From positions 1-41,541 of the forward strand of contig CAYOBW010000025.1 in NCBI GenBank assembly GCA_964402115.1: 41,541 nucleotides of DNA. The letters are read 5' to 3'. Numbering within the stretch: the stretch's first letter is position 1; each line of letters starts with the position of its first letter. The notes below the pieces were generated by a model that worked only from the letters and a program-made list of their open reading frames with translations, searched no databases and was not told the DNA's origin. Origin of the DNA: CAYOBW01 sp964402115. Its GTDB lineage: Bacteria > Verrucomicrobiota > Kiritimatiellia > UBA8416 > CAYOBW01. Shown piece by piece: positions 17,401 to 24,988 of this stretch. A program made the translations under genes and the position numbers.

Positions 17401-19139
17401 TTGTTGGTCAGCGCCCCGCCCCCCGCGCTGCCTGAGGTCCCGCCCAGCGTGCCCTCCAGGACGGTCAACGGCCCGCTGAAGCTGTTGGCGCCGGTGAGCG
17501 CCAGCGTGCCGGCCCCCGTCTTCGTCAGGCCGCCCGGGCCGGAGAACGCCTGCGGGATCGCGATATCGTGGCCCGCGGTGTTCAGCGTGGCGCCGCCGGA
17601 CTGGAGCGTGGCGCTGGTCAGCCCCTGAATCCACGCCGTGCTGGGCGCGCCGGCCTTGAGCACAACGCCGTTGAGGTTGAGCCGGCTCGTCCCGCCGCCG
17701 CCCGCGATCGCCGAGCCGCTGGTGGTGATCGTGAGCGTCCCGCCGTTGAGATTCACCGTGCCCTGGACCGCCGACCCGGCGTTGTTTCTGTAACCGATCA
17801 GCATCGCCGTGCCGTCGTCGGTCGCCGTGAGCGCGCTGCCGGCATCGAGGTTGCCAATGGTCAGTTCACCGGTGGTGGCGCGGGTATCGGCCGTGCTGCT
17901 CGCGGCGTAACCGATAACCACCAATCCTCCCGCGGCGCCTTGCCCGTACTTGGCGCTGGCGCCGCTGATGGCCAGATGATTCGCGGCATTCGTGCTCGTG
18001 CGCAAGATGCCTGCGGCAGCATTGTTGACATCGTTGCCCAGGGAATCCACGCCAACCGCCAACCTGCTGAGCATGAGCGTAGCCGTTCCTGCCGACAGAT
18101 CCAGAGTACCGAGCGTTGTGCGATTGTTGCCGGTTCCCGAATCGCTGTAATGCCAGCCAACATAGAGTTCCGACGCCCCTCCGCTGACTCCGGCCAGCGC
18201 CAGCGTCGCGTTGGCTCCCAGCGTAAACGAACCGCTGTTGTTCTTGGACTGGCCGACGAGCAGCAGCGGCGTGTTGATGGTCGTCGTCCCGCCGGCCGCC
18301 GTCGTCACCGTCCCGGACAGGCTCGCGGCGGTATTGCCCCCCTGATCGCTGCCGATGCGCAACACGGTTGCCGCGGTGATGGTGCTGCTGGCGCCGAGCT
18401 TGAGCGTGCCCGCGCTCGAAGTGGCGCCCAGATAACCCGCCACGCCGAAAATGCCGACGCCCGCCTGGAAGACGGGGCACGCGGATACGTCGAGTACTGC
18501 GGCGGCGCCGCTATTGGCCACGTAAAGATATCCGCTTGAACCTCCGTTGATCGTGAGACTTCCCGCGCTTGCAGTCGTGCCCGCACTCTGGGCATAGCTA
18601 CCGGCGGTTGTCGCCCCGCTGAGGTTCAGCGTGCCGCCGCCGCTCTTCGTGAGCAGCAGGCTGCTGCCGCCGCTCAGACTGCCCGAGAGCGTCAGGGGGC
18701 CGGAAGTCGCCGCGTTGTTGATGACGAGCGCATCGTTGAAGGTGATGTTGGCCGCGATGGTGTCGGCCACGTTGTTGGCGGCCGTGGCCTTCGCGATGGT
18801 GGCGCTGCCGGTAGCCACATCCAGGATCAGCGCCCCGCCGTTCGGGGCGATCGTCACGCCGTAGTGCGCAGCGCCCGTGTCGCCGAGATTGAGCGTGCCG
18901 ACGGTGATTGTCTGGTTCAGATTGACCGTCTGGGCGTCGGCGAGGTCGATATTCAGGTTGGCCACGTCGCCCGCGGCATTCGGGAAGCCGCTGGTCCAGT
19001 GGGATGGATCGGCGTCCCAGCTGTACGTCCCCGCCTCCGTCGGCGTCCACGTGTAGGTCGCCGCCTGCGCCGTGGCCGTGCCCATGACGATCAGGACCAG
19101 GACAACCGATCCCCACCGCCCGCCCGCGTTGCTCGCCAT
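14415..19139 (-). CDS. Second giant secreted PATR-repeat protein
   Basis: About 1574 aa. A signal peptide (MASNAGGRWGSVVLVLIVMG...AQA) is followed by a PATR entry (YTWTPTEAGTYSWDADPSHW) and many beta-strand repeats (GAGTLALTGANSFSGPLTV, GALALTGANTFTGGTAV, SGTLTLAGANTYSGPTTVS). In the middle are about three Ig/FN3-like modules of a pattern frequent in this phylum (VTNAG...LTG...VTFCWGTADGGT, ...VYWGRTDGGQ). Sortase, barrel and PEP-CTERM signals are absent; the protein ends SGTVLLIR. ATG 19139 has GGGAGGA 6 nt upstream; the frame is open to 19223 but that region holds promoter sequence. It shares a module of about 150 aa with the downstream PATR protein. It is likely controlled by the tandem operator at 19278-19317. 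The role is presumably surface structure or adhesion, by family only. Confidence 0.88.
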   Translation of the reverse strand: MASNAGGRWGSVVLVLIVMGTATAQAATYTWTPTEAGTYSWDADPSHWTSGFPNAAGDVANLNIDLADAQTVNLNQTITVGTLNLGDTGAAHYGVTIAPNGGALILDVATGSATIAKATAANNVADTIAANITFNDALVINNAATSGPLTLSGSLSGGSSLLLTKSGGGTLNLSGATTAGSYAQSAGTTASAGSLTINGGSSGYLYVANSGAAAVLDVSACPVFQAGVGIFGVAGYLGATSSAGTLKLGASSTITAATVLRIGSDQGGNTAASLSGTVTTAAGGTTTINTPLLLVGQSKNNSGSFTLGANATLALAGVSGGASELYVGWHYSDSGTGNNRTTLGTLDLSAGTATLMLSRLAVGVDSLGNDVNNAAAGILRTSTNAANHLAISGASAKYGQGAAGGLVVIGYAASSTADTRATTGELTIGNLDAGSALTATDDGTAMLIGYRNNAGSAVQGTVNLNGGTLTITTSGSAIAGGGGTSRLNLNGVVLKAGAPSTAWIQGLTSATLQSGGATLNTAGHDIAIPQAFSGPGGLTKTGAGTLALTGANSFSGPLTVLEGTLGGTSGSAGGGALTNNATLSPGAGGIGTFAHVGAVVLGPASTLRIEVDGANSDAVAVGGPVLLDGSLALALNAAPPESAVYEILTAAGGVTGAFAATNGLPAGWSVVYEPHRVWLTAAPAEYPPAVTNAGATVTGPGAATLTGAYANAARGAVTFCWGTADGGTNSPGAWQSSTNLGPRWTTAFAADIRGLLYPLDYVYRVYATNAYGEGWSDPVARFTASARPPSVALHNLKATNITDTSAWINASLNCSGAVYDVWACWGPADQATNAALWATHTRVGRYSNGWFNVTHPVTELTGDTPTWYTFLASNALDTVWAAPAASFATLDGPPVVTNAGALTDVGRATLRGELLQGNTADVTVYWGRTDGGQTTNWEHAVALPGTREGAFETMVTAGFSAAGYYYTCFASNILGRAWASPSSRFFVAANASNFYWTHTDGGLWSTSGNWTNEVAATGPGVAGRTNYTVHFNAAGTYACTQDLNSGFQLNRLGFGGPDLTLDGNSLALVSNGADQPEVNQNGAGAVAIANALELRAGTTFGGSGTGLVTIAGALAGPGGLTKTSPGALALTGANTFTGGTAVNNGVLTVHATAFSTAARSYAVASNAVLALAGETGLPPGATSISGLGVLRIAGGATVSAGGGGRSLALALGPGALIDLQAGGLLFNGGWQPINWSNNKASINVEGTLNLWDGQEAYVDALNGSGSVENGHGGVTGKGLTVGVNGGSGTFGGVFSSANGPRSLTKNGAGAQVLTGVNTYSGSTIVNGGTLEIGGAGQLGGGTYAAAMVNNAVFFYNSSADQALRGVISGTGSVLKANSGTLTLAGANTYSGPTTVSNGTLLVANTSLSGTGSGAVTVKAGATLGGSGSVAGPARIETGGHLAPGGGDTVGTLSFSAAGLNLEFQDGAILDCKIGGSDLAPTNDTVNLTGAGSTITFGDTATLHLSRAAGATVTEPAFELGCVLFAYGASTPPRLPAWTIDAGDTGWGRCTVSVDAGKRQILLKIQASGTVLLIR

Positions 19140-19251
19140 GCAGAGTCCTCCCGTTTTCGCCGCGACAGCGCACGGTGGCCGGGCTGGGCCATCGATCGAG
19201 TACGACCTCGTCAGGCGATCCACCCGGCCACCCGACTCTCAATCTCCAGAC

Positions 19252-19281
19252 AGGGTATCAGGCCCATCCCGAGCCTGTAAA
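19252..19281 (-). promoter_or_regulatory. Candidate promoter of the PATR genes
   Basis: On the minus strand TTTACA (19281-19276) resembles a -35 box and overlaps the proximal AraC-like half-site. An 18-nt spacer leads to TACCCT (19257-19252), a weak -10. Activator-dependent promoters often have such a weak -10. No transcript start can be proven from sequence, and about 110 nt of leader would precede the ATG at 19139. Confidence 0.35.
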
Positions 19282-19317
19282 TGCTGCGGGCTGACCAATA
19301 AATGCTCGGGACTGACC
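19278..19317 (-). promoter_or_regulatory. AraC-type tandem operator upstream of the PATR genes
   Basis: On the minus strand GGTCAGTCCCGAGCATTTA (19317-19299) is followed by GGTCAGCCCGCAGCATTTA (19296-19278). The repeats are exactly 21 bp apart, two helical turns, which is the classic spacing for an AraC-family protein with two HTH motifs. The proximal repeat overlaps the TTTACA -35 box, as in araBAD I2. The same half-site recurs at 41436-41471 in front of the algI-led run. That the AraC protein encoded at 7176 binds here is inference. Confidence 0.5.
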
Positions 19318-19436
19318 TGGATGCCGGATCGGTCCGCGCCGGCGGACTCAACGGCGCAGGGAACGGCTCATGCGGGGAATCGCGGCTGCATGCTCCGGCC
19401 GGCTCTGCCCCGGCGAGGTTCCCGGCTGCCCCCCCC

Positions 19437-19740
19437 CTATTGCACGATGATGGTTCCCTGCGTGACTTGTCTGAGCACGAGGTGCGAGGGCAGCGTCAGC
19501 GCCGTGCTGACGGCGACGGCGAAGTTCTTAGCGGCGCTAACGGTCAAACGGGTCGGGTGCACCGTCGTATCGAGCGCCACGGCGAGCGGATCTTCTTCGC
19601 CGCTCTGCGCATCCTCGAACGTGACGGCGTTGCCATTGCCGGTCGGCTCCCTGTACGTTGCCGCCGCATCATTGCTGTCGATCCAGCTGGCGGTCGTATT
19701 GATATCCCAGGCCCCGCTGCCGCCGGCCGCCGTCGATCCG
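19437..19740 (-). pseudogene. Relic of a PATR protein C-terminus, with internal deletions
   Basis: One minus-strand frame reads GSGAWDINTTASWIDSND...YREPTGNGNAVTFEDAQSG...VHPTRLTVSAAKNFAV, then ALTLPSHLVLRQVTQGTIIVQ and a TAG stop. It aligns by eye to three separated blocks near the end of the PATR protein at 9471-14306: DNA around 10265-10055, then about 9705-9680, then about 9510-9471. Two blocks of roughly 350 and 170 bp are therefore missing here, and the N-terminal ~1350 residues are absent. There is no start codon in context and no signal peptide. It begins directly after the stop of the metallopeptidase gene. It is a decayed paralogue, or a fragment left by recombination. Confidence 0.75.
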
Positions 19741-19755
19741 AAGGCGTCTTCCCGG

Positions 19756-22700
19756 CTACGGCTTGACGACGCTCACGCCCAGCGCATCGCCGCCGTCGGC
19801 CGACCGAATCCTGACGCAGGCGCTCCACCCTCCGCCGTGCTGGCTGACCTTGCAGAGCAGCGCGTTGTCGCCCGCCTTCAGCGCGCCCTTGAACGTGTCA
19901 TCCCCCGGCTTCATGGGCCGGAGAGCGTTCTTGGAGTGAATGAGCCTGCCGTTGAGCCAGACGGTGAGACCGTCATCGCTGCCGGCCTCGAAGCAGACCT
20001 CCCGGGCTTGATCGGCCCGGATGACGGCCCGCATGTAGGCCGCGCGGTTGTCGCCGCCGAAGATCCTGTCTAGCGGCACGCAACGCAGCCCGTTCTCCGG
20101 TTTCGCCGCGTAGGGCTTCCACTCTGCCTTGCTGTCTGCCTGCTCGGGGGCAAAGGCCTGCTCGAAACACGACCCGCCGTTCGTGGCGACATACGGCCCG
20201 CAAAGCCGCCAGTCCGCAACAAACCCATCCGTGGCGCCGAGTCCGTTCAGGTACTCCACGGCCTGGCGCGCGGCGCGCGCGACGACCTTATCCGGATCCC
20301 CGCAGGCGGCGGTCAGCGCCTCCACCGCCGCGGGCGTTCTCGCCAGCGGCAGCGCGCGCACCAGGGCGGCCCGGCCCGGGCCCCTGGCCCCGGCCAGCGC
20401 CGGCAGGATGACACGCTGGCAGGCCTCCTTGTCACCCTCGCGCCTGCAGATCGCCGCAGCGGCCCGCTCGAGCGCCGCGCGCTCCGTGTCCCTGGATGCC
20501 TCGGACAGCAGGCTCGCCAGCGGGGCCAGCTGGGCCAGTCCGCCGGCCGCTTCGAGCGTCGCGACAGCCTTCGCCGCCACGGTCCTGTCCGAATCCCTGG
20601 CGGCTGCAGTCAGCGATTCCATCGCCGCCGGCGTCCGCACAAGCGGCAGCAGCGGCAGCAGCGCGGCCCGGGCGGCCGGCTTCGCCCGCGACAGCGCGTC
20701 CACAACAGCCAGCCGGCAGGACTCCTTGTCCTCGGCGCGCTTGCAGATGGCGGCAAAGGCCCGTTCGACGGCGCTGCGGATCGTGTCGTCGGCGGTCGCG
20801 ACCAGCAGCGGCAGCAGCGGCTTCAAGTCGCCCACCCCGCCCGACGTTTCGATCGCCCTGAGCGAGTTGAATGTGGCAATCAGCTCGAGCTTCCGGCTGA
20901 GGTTGCGGGCCTCGTCCGACGACCCTGCGGCAGCTATCCGCCGCATCCAGCCGAGGATCGCGGGCTTGTCGGTAAAAGCCCACGCGCGGAGCGACAGCTC
21001 CTGCAGGCCGTTCTCGCGCAGCTCCGGAGGCAGTTCGGCGTACATCTTCTCGGCTGCGGCCAGGGCAGGTTCGTGAACGCGGGCGTACCGATCCCGCAGC
21101 AGGCGCAGGGTTTCGAAGAGCCGCTGGTAAACCGCCCCCCCGCCCGGCAGCCGCTTCAGCTCCTCCAGGGTCTGGGGGACGTAGTTGTTGCAGTAGGACA
21201 CGGGGGCCGGCCGCGCGAGGCGGCGCACGCGGAACAGCGCACTCAGCTCGCGCGTGGCCGTCCCGCTGCGGACGTGGAAGCGCAGGCTCTGCAGACCGGC
21301 CTGCAAGGTGTCGGGCGTCCAGGTCACGACTCCGGTGTCGCGGTCGATCGCGACGCCGGCCGGAACGTCAAGAGGCTCGAAGAGCACGTGCCCCCCGTCC
21401 GTCGCGGCCGCCTTCAGCTGCACGGTTGCCTGCTGGCCCGCAACCGCATCAACGACCGCGGGCGCCTCCGCGTCGACCGTCACCCTCGCGCCGTCGGCCG
21501 GCACGACGTCCAGCTCCAGCGTTTCGGTCACCGCAACCTGATCCTGGAACACGGCCGAGACGTCGACCCGCCAGGATCCGGTGCGGCCGGCCGGACTCCA
21601 CTTGAACCGTCCCTGCTCCAGCACGGCATTCGTGGGTGCGTGGGCCAGCTTCAGCTCGAACAGCGAGGGCCTCGCGTGCTTGAGCTTGACCGGCACGTCG
21701 ATCCTGCCGCCGGGAGGGATGACCACCCGCGCGTCCAGCGAGAGCGTCGGCCGTGCCTGGGGCATGACCTTCACCCGCCAGGCCCGGCTGCGGGAGAGGA
21801 ATCCGAAATCCCGCCGGACGAAGTCGCTCTCCAGGTTCAGCTGGGCACCCACCTGGTGGACGCCGGGGGCGACCGACCCGGCCGAAAGGCGGAACGCCAC
21901 CTCGCCGCGGTCCGCGCGGGCCACCCGCCGACCGTCCAGGTAGAGGTCGAGCCGCGACGCCAGCCACGCGGGGGCGGCGCGCACGAGGTCGATGGCGCGG
22001 ACCCGGAAATCGACCGACTCGCCCTTCCAGAGCACAAGCTCCTGGCCTTGCGGCTCGACGGTCTCGAACAGGTTGAGGTAGCGGAAGAAATTGGCCTCCA
22101 GGGTCTCGTTGCAGACCACGCAGAAGGCGTCGCAGCTGCAGCGCATGATGCAGGCCTCTTCGGGCCTGAAGATCTTGGTGGGCCACCCGGCCCCCTCGAA
22201 GTTGGCGATGACCCTCCCCGCGGGGCGCGTCAGCCGCTTGAACAACCCCGGCCACTCTTCCTCCGTCCAGTAGTGCCACTTGCAGAGGCGAGGATTCGGC
22301 TCGGCCGTGACGTTGACGGTGTCCTTCAAGCTCTCCGGCGGCTCGTTGAAGGGGCCGCTCCTCTGGATGTATTCATCCCCCAGGCCGGCCAAACCGTGAC
22401 CCAACTCGTGCACGGGCGTCCCGGGACTGTTCGCGTCGCCCCTGTTCATCGTCACGACGCCCCACGGGCCGGTCCCGGCGGTCGAATAGGCGGAGTTGTG
22501 GATGACGACGACACCGTTCGGCTCTGCCGCGTACCCCGCGTACTCGAAAGCAGCGCCGTTGTCGCAGGACAGCACCTGGCCCTTGTAGCCTGACACCCTG
22601 AGCCGGGTCGCGTCGGCGCTTTCGTCCGCCACGAAGACCGCACGCACGTTGACGGCGTCCCGGAAGCGGCTCCAGGGAGACAGGACAAACAGGGACTTCG

Positions 22701-23007
22701 CGAACTGGTCGCAGATCCGCCGAAACGCGTCCTGTTCGGCCGCGGTGAACCCGGCCGATACGACCACCACCTCGAGGCCCTTCGGCCCGAGGCTGGACAG
22801 GTGGCAGGTGCGGATCTCCGCGATGCCCTTGGTCGCGCGCAGATGCTCCGCATAGGCCGCATCCAGGCCGGCGCCCTGCGGAGCCGCAGTCTCAGCCGTT
22901 GCCGTCGTCCGCAGGCCGAGCAACGCCAAGGCGCCGGCCGCGACAACGCCTGCAACCCGGTTCCGCATCGTCCCCTGCATCGCCTTCACCCATCCGTAAC
23001 GCTTCAT
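19756..23007 (-). CDS. Secreted M64-type metallopeptidase with HEAT-like repeats
   Basis: About 1083 aa. A signal peptide (NRVAGVVAAGALALLGL) is followed by a peptidase domain in which GTPVHELGHGLAGLGDEY (HELGH near residues 200-204, DEY at 211-213) matches the zinc site of M64, the IgA-peptidase family. Next come Ig-like and putative cadherin-like segments (IDRDTGVVTWTPDTLQAGLQ), then an Ala/Leu-rich helical region with a tandem duplication of about 110 residues (AICKRAEDKESC and AICRREGDKEAC as landmarks). The C-terminal beta-domain contains DDGLTVWLNGRLIHS, a module often appended to planctomycete/verrucomicrobial secreted enzymes. I use ATG 23007; no clear ribosome site supports it, and ATGs at 22977 and 22965 are alternatives. 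The open frame to 23175 overlaps the GH106 relic and is not used. The substrate is unknown. Confidence 0.83.
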   Translation of the reverse strand: MKRYGWVKAMQGTMRNRVAGVVAAGALALLGLRTTATAETAAPQGAGLDAAYAEHLRATKGIAEIRTCHLSSLGPKGLEVVVVSAGFTAAEQDAFRRICDQFAKSLFVLSPWSRFRDAVNVRAVFVADESADATRLRVSGYKGQVLSCDNGAAFEYAGYAAEPNGVVVIHNSAYSTAGTGPWGVVTMNRGDANSPGTPVHELGHGLAGLGDEYIQRSGPFNEPPESLKDTVNVTAEPNPRLCKWHYWTEEEWPGLFKRLTRPAGRVIANFEGAGWPTKIFRPEEACIMRCSCDAFCVVCNETLEANFFRYLNLFETVEPQGQELVLWKGESVDFRVRAIDLVRAAPAWLASRLDLYLDGRRVARADRGEVAFRLSAGSVAPGVHQVGAQLNLESDFVRRDFGFLSRSRAWRVKVMPQARPTLSLDARVVIPPGGRIDVPVKLKHARPSLFELKLAHAPTNAVLEQGRFKWSPAGRTGSWRVDVSAVFQDQVAVTETLELDVVPADGARVTVDAEAPAVVDAVAGQQATVQLKAAATDGGHVLFEPLDVPAGVAIDRDTGVVTWTPDTLQAGLQSLRFHVRSGTATRELSALFRVRRLARPAPVSYCNNYVPQTLEELKRLPGGGAVYQRLFETLRLLRDRYARVHEPALAAAEKMYAELPPELRENGLQELSLRAWAFTDKPAILGWMRRIAAAGSSDEARNLSRKLELIATFNSLRAIETSGGVGDLKPLLPLLVATADDTIRSAVERAFAAICKRAEDKESCRLAVVDALSRAKPAARAALLPLLPLVRTPAAMESLTAAARDSDRTVAAKAVATLEAAGGLAQLAPLASLLSEASRDTERAALERAAAAICRREGDKEACQRVILPALAGARGPGRAALVRALPLARTPAAVEALTAACGDPDKVVARAARQAVEYLNGLGATDGFVADWRLCGPYVATNGGSCFEQAFAPEQADSKAEWKPYAAKPENGLRCVPLDRIFGGDNRAAYMRAVIRADQAREVCFEAGSDDGLTVWLNGRLIHSKNALRPMKPGDDTFKGALKAGDNALLCKVSQHGGGWSACVRIRSADGGDALGVSVVKP

Positions 23008-23018
23008 AGCTATTGTGT

Positions 23019-23421
23019 TCACCGAGAAACCGCTGTTTTCGCAAGAGTACTCAACACCACCGGCCCCAGCAAACCCGATTCCTGCAGAGGCGCATCCTTC
23101 TTCCACAACCGCCAGCTCGTAAACGTGAACCGCCCGGCAGGACTCGACTTGCCTTGCTCCAACCAGTCGGGCCATTTCTTCACCGTGCCGTCACCGTTGC
23201 GTTCGCTATCCTCGGGGAGATTCTCGTCGCCGATCATCCGGATCAAACGCCACCTCCCACGCTCCGGCCACTTCCTGCGCTGCCGGCAACGCCACGTCGA
23301 CGGTCCGGCTCCTGCCGGCAGCCGTCGTGAAAACGTACTGGCCGCTTTGCCGGATCTCACCGGCCTGAACAGGCCGCAGCGTCAGCGGCTCCGCGCGGAA
23401 CACGCTCCATTGCGCGCCGGC
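23019..23421 (-). pseudogene. Relic of a GH106-like glycosidase (C-terminal pieces, frameshifted)
   Basis: Immediately after the stop of the 23422-24885 gene, one frame reads AQWSVFRAEPLTLRPVQAG...YVFTTAAGRSRTVDV...GAWEVAFDPDD. At about 23230-23245 a second frame takes over with MIGDENLPEDSERNGDGTVKKW...FTFTSWRLWKKDAPLQESGLLGPVVL and a stop at 23021-23019. In GH106-like enzymes these are two conserved C-terminal blocks that normally flank a beta-sandwich of roughly 150 residues. Here the sandwich is deleted and the ends are joined out of frame. The catalytic N-terminal part is absent. The family call rests on remembered motifs; the frameshifted join itself is visible in the sequence. Confidence 0.68.
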
Positions 23422-24885
23422 CTAGCGCACGACGAACAGCGTCCCCCGGACCTGAACGGGGTCGGTGCTGTTGAAACCCGCCGGATCCACGAAGATGTCG
23501 TCGACATCCTGCATGTCCACAGCGCCGTTGTCCTCGACTTGCAGCATCATCAGGAAGTAGTTGATTCCGCCGTTGCCGTACTCGCGGACGCCGAGGTTCT
23601 CGTGAAGCAGCGTCCGCAACGGGAACTCGGCGCCGCCGCGGATGTAGACATCGTAGTGTTCCGCGCCCTGTGTCAGATCGATGTCGAACCAGAGGCTGTA
23701 GAACGTGGCGCCCAATGCGTCCACCGGCGTCAGTCCCGTCTCCCCGACATTCCCGTTGCGACAACGGAAGTCCACATCGCCGCCGGCGCCCTGCAGGGCG
23801 CAGAGGCGCGTGGTCTGGGCCGGCCAGGACGTGACATCGCCAAGTGCATTGCGCACGACAGGCTGTTCCTCGCAGCAGGCAATGTGCAGCAGCAGGTTGC
23901 CGACCGTGTTCCTGGGACGCACGCGGAAGAAGACGGTTCCTTTCGTGTTGTCGACGATCGCGGCGTCTCCCAGCGGCAGGGCAACGCCGCGTTGCGCCGT
24001 CGTGTCGCCGGACACGCGCAGAAACCGGTTGCGGTTCTCCTCCGCAACCTTGAAGCAGAGCGCCGTGTTCGTCGCGCGCCCGAACCACTCCGTCCCGATG
24101 AGCGCGTGCTGGCCCGAAACCGTGCGGTCCGATTCCGAATCCTGGAAATCGTCCACGAAGTACCAGGACCCCTGACGGCTGTGCGTCCCCGTGATCCGGA
24201 AAGCATCGAACCGGAACAAGTCCGCGGTGCCGGCGCCTCCCCGGTCGCCGTTGTGCTGCAGCAGGGCCACGCCGGTTATGTCGCCGCCGGGCACGTTTGC
24301 CGCGGCGACGGGGTGGCCGGGATCGTCCAGGCCGGAGCTGACGACATCTTCGGCGAAGCCGTCCGCGATGTCGGTCTCCCAGGCAATCCAGATCGGGTCC
24401 GCCACCCCGAACGTTTCGGTTGTCCAATTCGTCCCCGCGGTCGACGTGCGGCGCTGTGACGCATACCACCGGTTGTCAACCTGCAGCAGGACCCGGTACC
24501 AGTGCCAGTCGAAGACCACGAAATCGCGATGCATGAAGGAGATCTGCAGCAATGCGTCCCGCTGCCGCGCGTGAATCACCGGAACGTCGGCGATGAAAAC
24601 GAACTCGTCCTGTGTGCCGCTGCCCGTGTAGCTGCGGTAGTTGTCGCCGTCCGGCGCCCCGATATCGCGCACGAGCCGGATCGGATTGGCCGTGCTTGCG
24701 GAGTAATCCGTTCCGGCGTGATTGAGGACGCGCCAGTTCACGCTTGCGAATGCGCCGCCGGCGTTGGGATCCGTGAAGGTGAAACTGTCGGCATAGCCCT
24801 CGACATAGAGATCCGCGGCCCGCGCCGAACCGCTTACCGCCAGACCGCAGCAGATCGCACACACCCTCTTCCACGTCCTCGTCAT
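23422..24885 (-). CDS. Secreted protein of unknown function ending in GTLFVVR
   Basis: About 487 aa, with a clear signal peptide (MTRTWKRVCAICCGLAVSGSARA) cleaved before ADLYVEGYADSFTF. The mature part looks all-beta, with two related jelly-roll-like halves (WRVLNHAGTDYSA... and WYFVDDFQDSES...FFRVRPRNTVGNLLLHI), reminiscent of LamG/ConA-like sandwiches, but I do not recognise a named family. It ends VQVRGTLFVVR, echoing the ends of both PATR proteins. The start ATG 24885 has GGAGG upstream at about 10 nt; the frame is open to 25068 but the longer N-terminus is not secretory. It lies downstream of the GH116 gene on the same strand (103-bp gap) and just upstream of the GH106 relic. Confidence 0.75.
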   Translation of the reverse strand: MTRTWKRVCAICCGLAVSGSARAADLYVEGYADSFTFTDPNAGGAFASVNWRVLNHAGTDYSASTANPIRLVRDIGAPDGDNYRSYTGSGTQDEFVFIADVPVIHARQRDALLQISFMHRDFVVFDWHWYRVLLQVDNRWYASQRRTSTAGTNWTTETFGVADPIWIAWETDIADGFAEDVVSSGLDDPGHPVAAANVPGGDITGVALLQHNGDRGGAGTADLFRFDAFRITGTHSRQGSWYFVDDFQDSESDRTVSGQHALIGTEWFGRATNTALCFKVAEENRNRFLRVSGDTTAQRGVALPLGDAAIVDNTKGTVFFRVRPRNTVGNLLLHIACCEEQPVVRNALGDVTSWPAQTTRLCALQGAGGDVDFRCRNGNVGETGLTPVDALGATFYSLWFDIDLTQGAEHYDVYIRGGAEFPLRTLLHENLGVREYGNGGINYFLMMLQVEDNGAVDMQDVDDIFVDPAGFNSTDPVQVRGTLFVVR

Positions 24886-24932
24886 GCCAGCACATCCTCC
24901 CCATGCGACGCCCATCCCATACAGCCTCCGCA

Positions 24933-24947
24933 GGTCGAGCCTCGACC
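24933..24947. promoter_or_regulatory. Perfect 7-bp palindrome between GH116 and the secreted protein gene
   Basis: GGTCGAG-C-CTCGACC is a perfect inverted repeat with a 1-nt centre. It lies after the GH116 stop and 48 bp before the ATG at 24885. There is no T-run for a terminator. An operator is possible, but chance is not excluded in GC-rich DNA. Confidence 0.25.
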
Positions 24948-24988
24948 GCCTCGCTGCCGCGGGGTCTGTGCGCGGGCGCCGGTCGGCG

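Noticed and set aside
9471..19139. Regular repeats suggesting a CRISPR or tandem repeat array
   Set aside because: The repeats are coding (PATR beta-strand units), imperfect and variably spaced, with no fixed repeat/spacer structure.
23007..23175. Extended N-terminus of the M64-type gene back to 23175
   Set aside because: The extra 56 residues are out-of-frame translation of the GH106 relic and would place the signal peptide internally.
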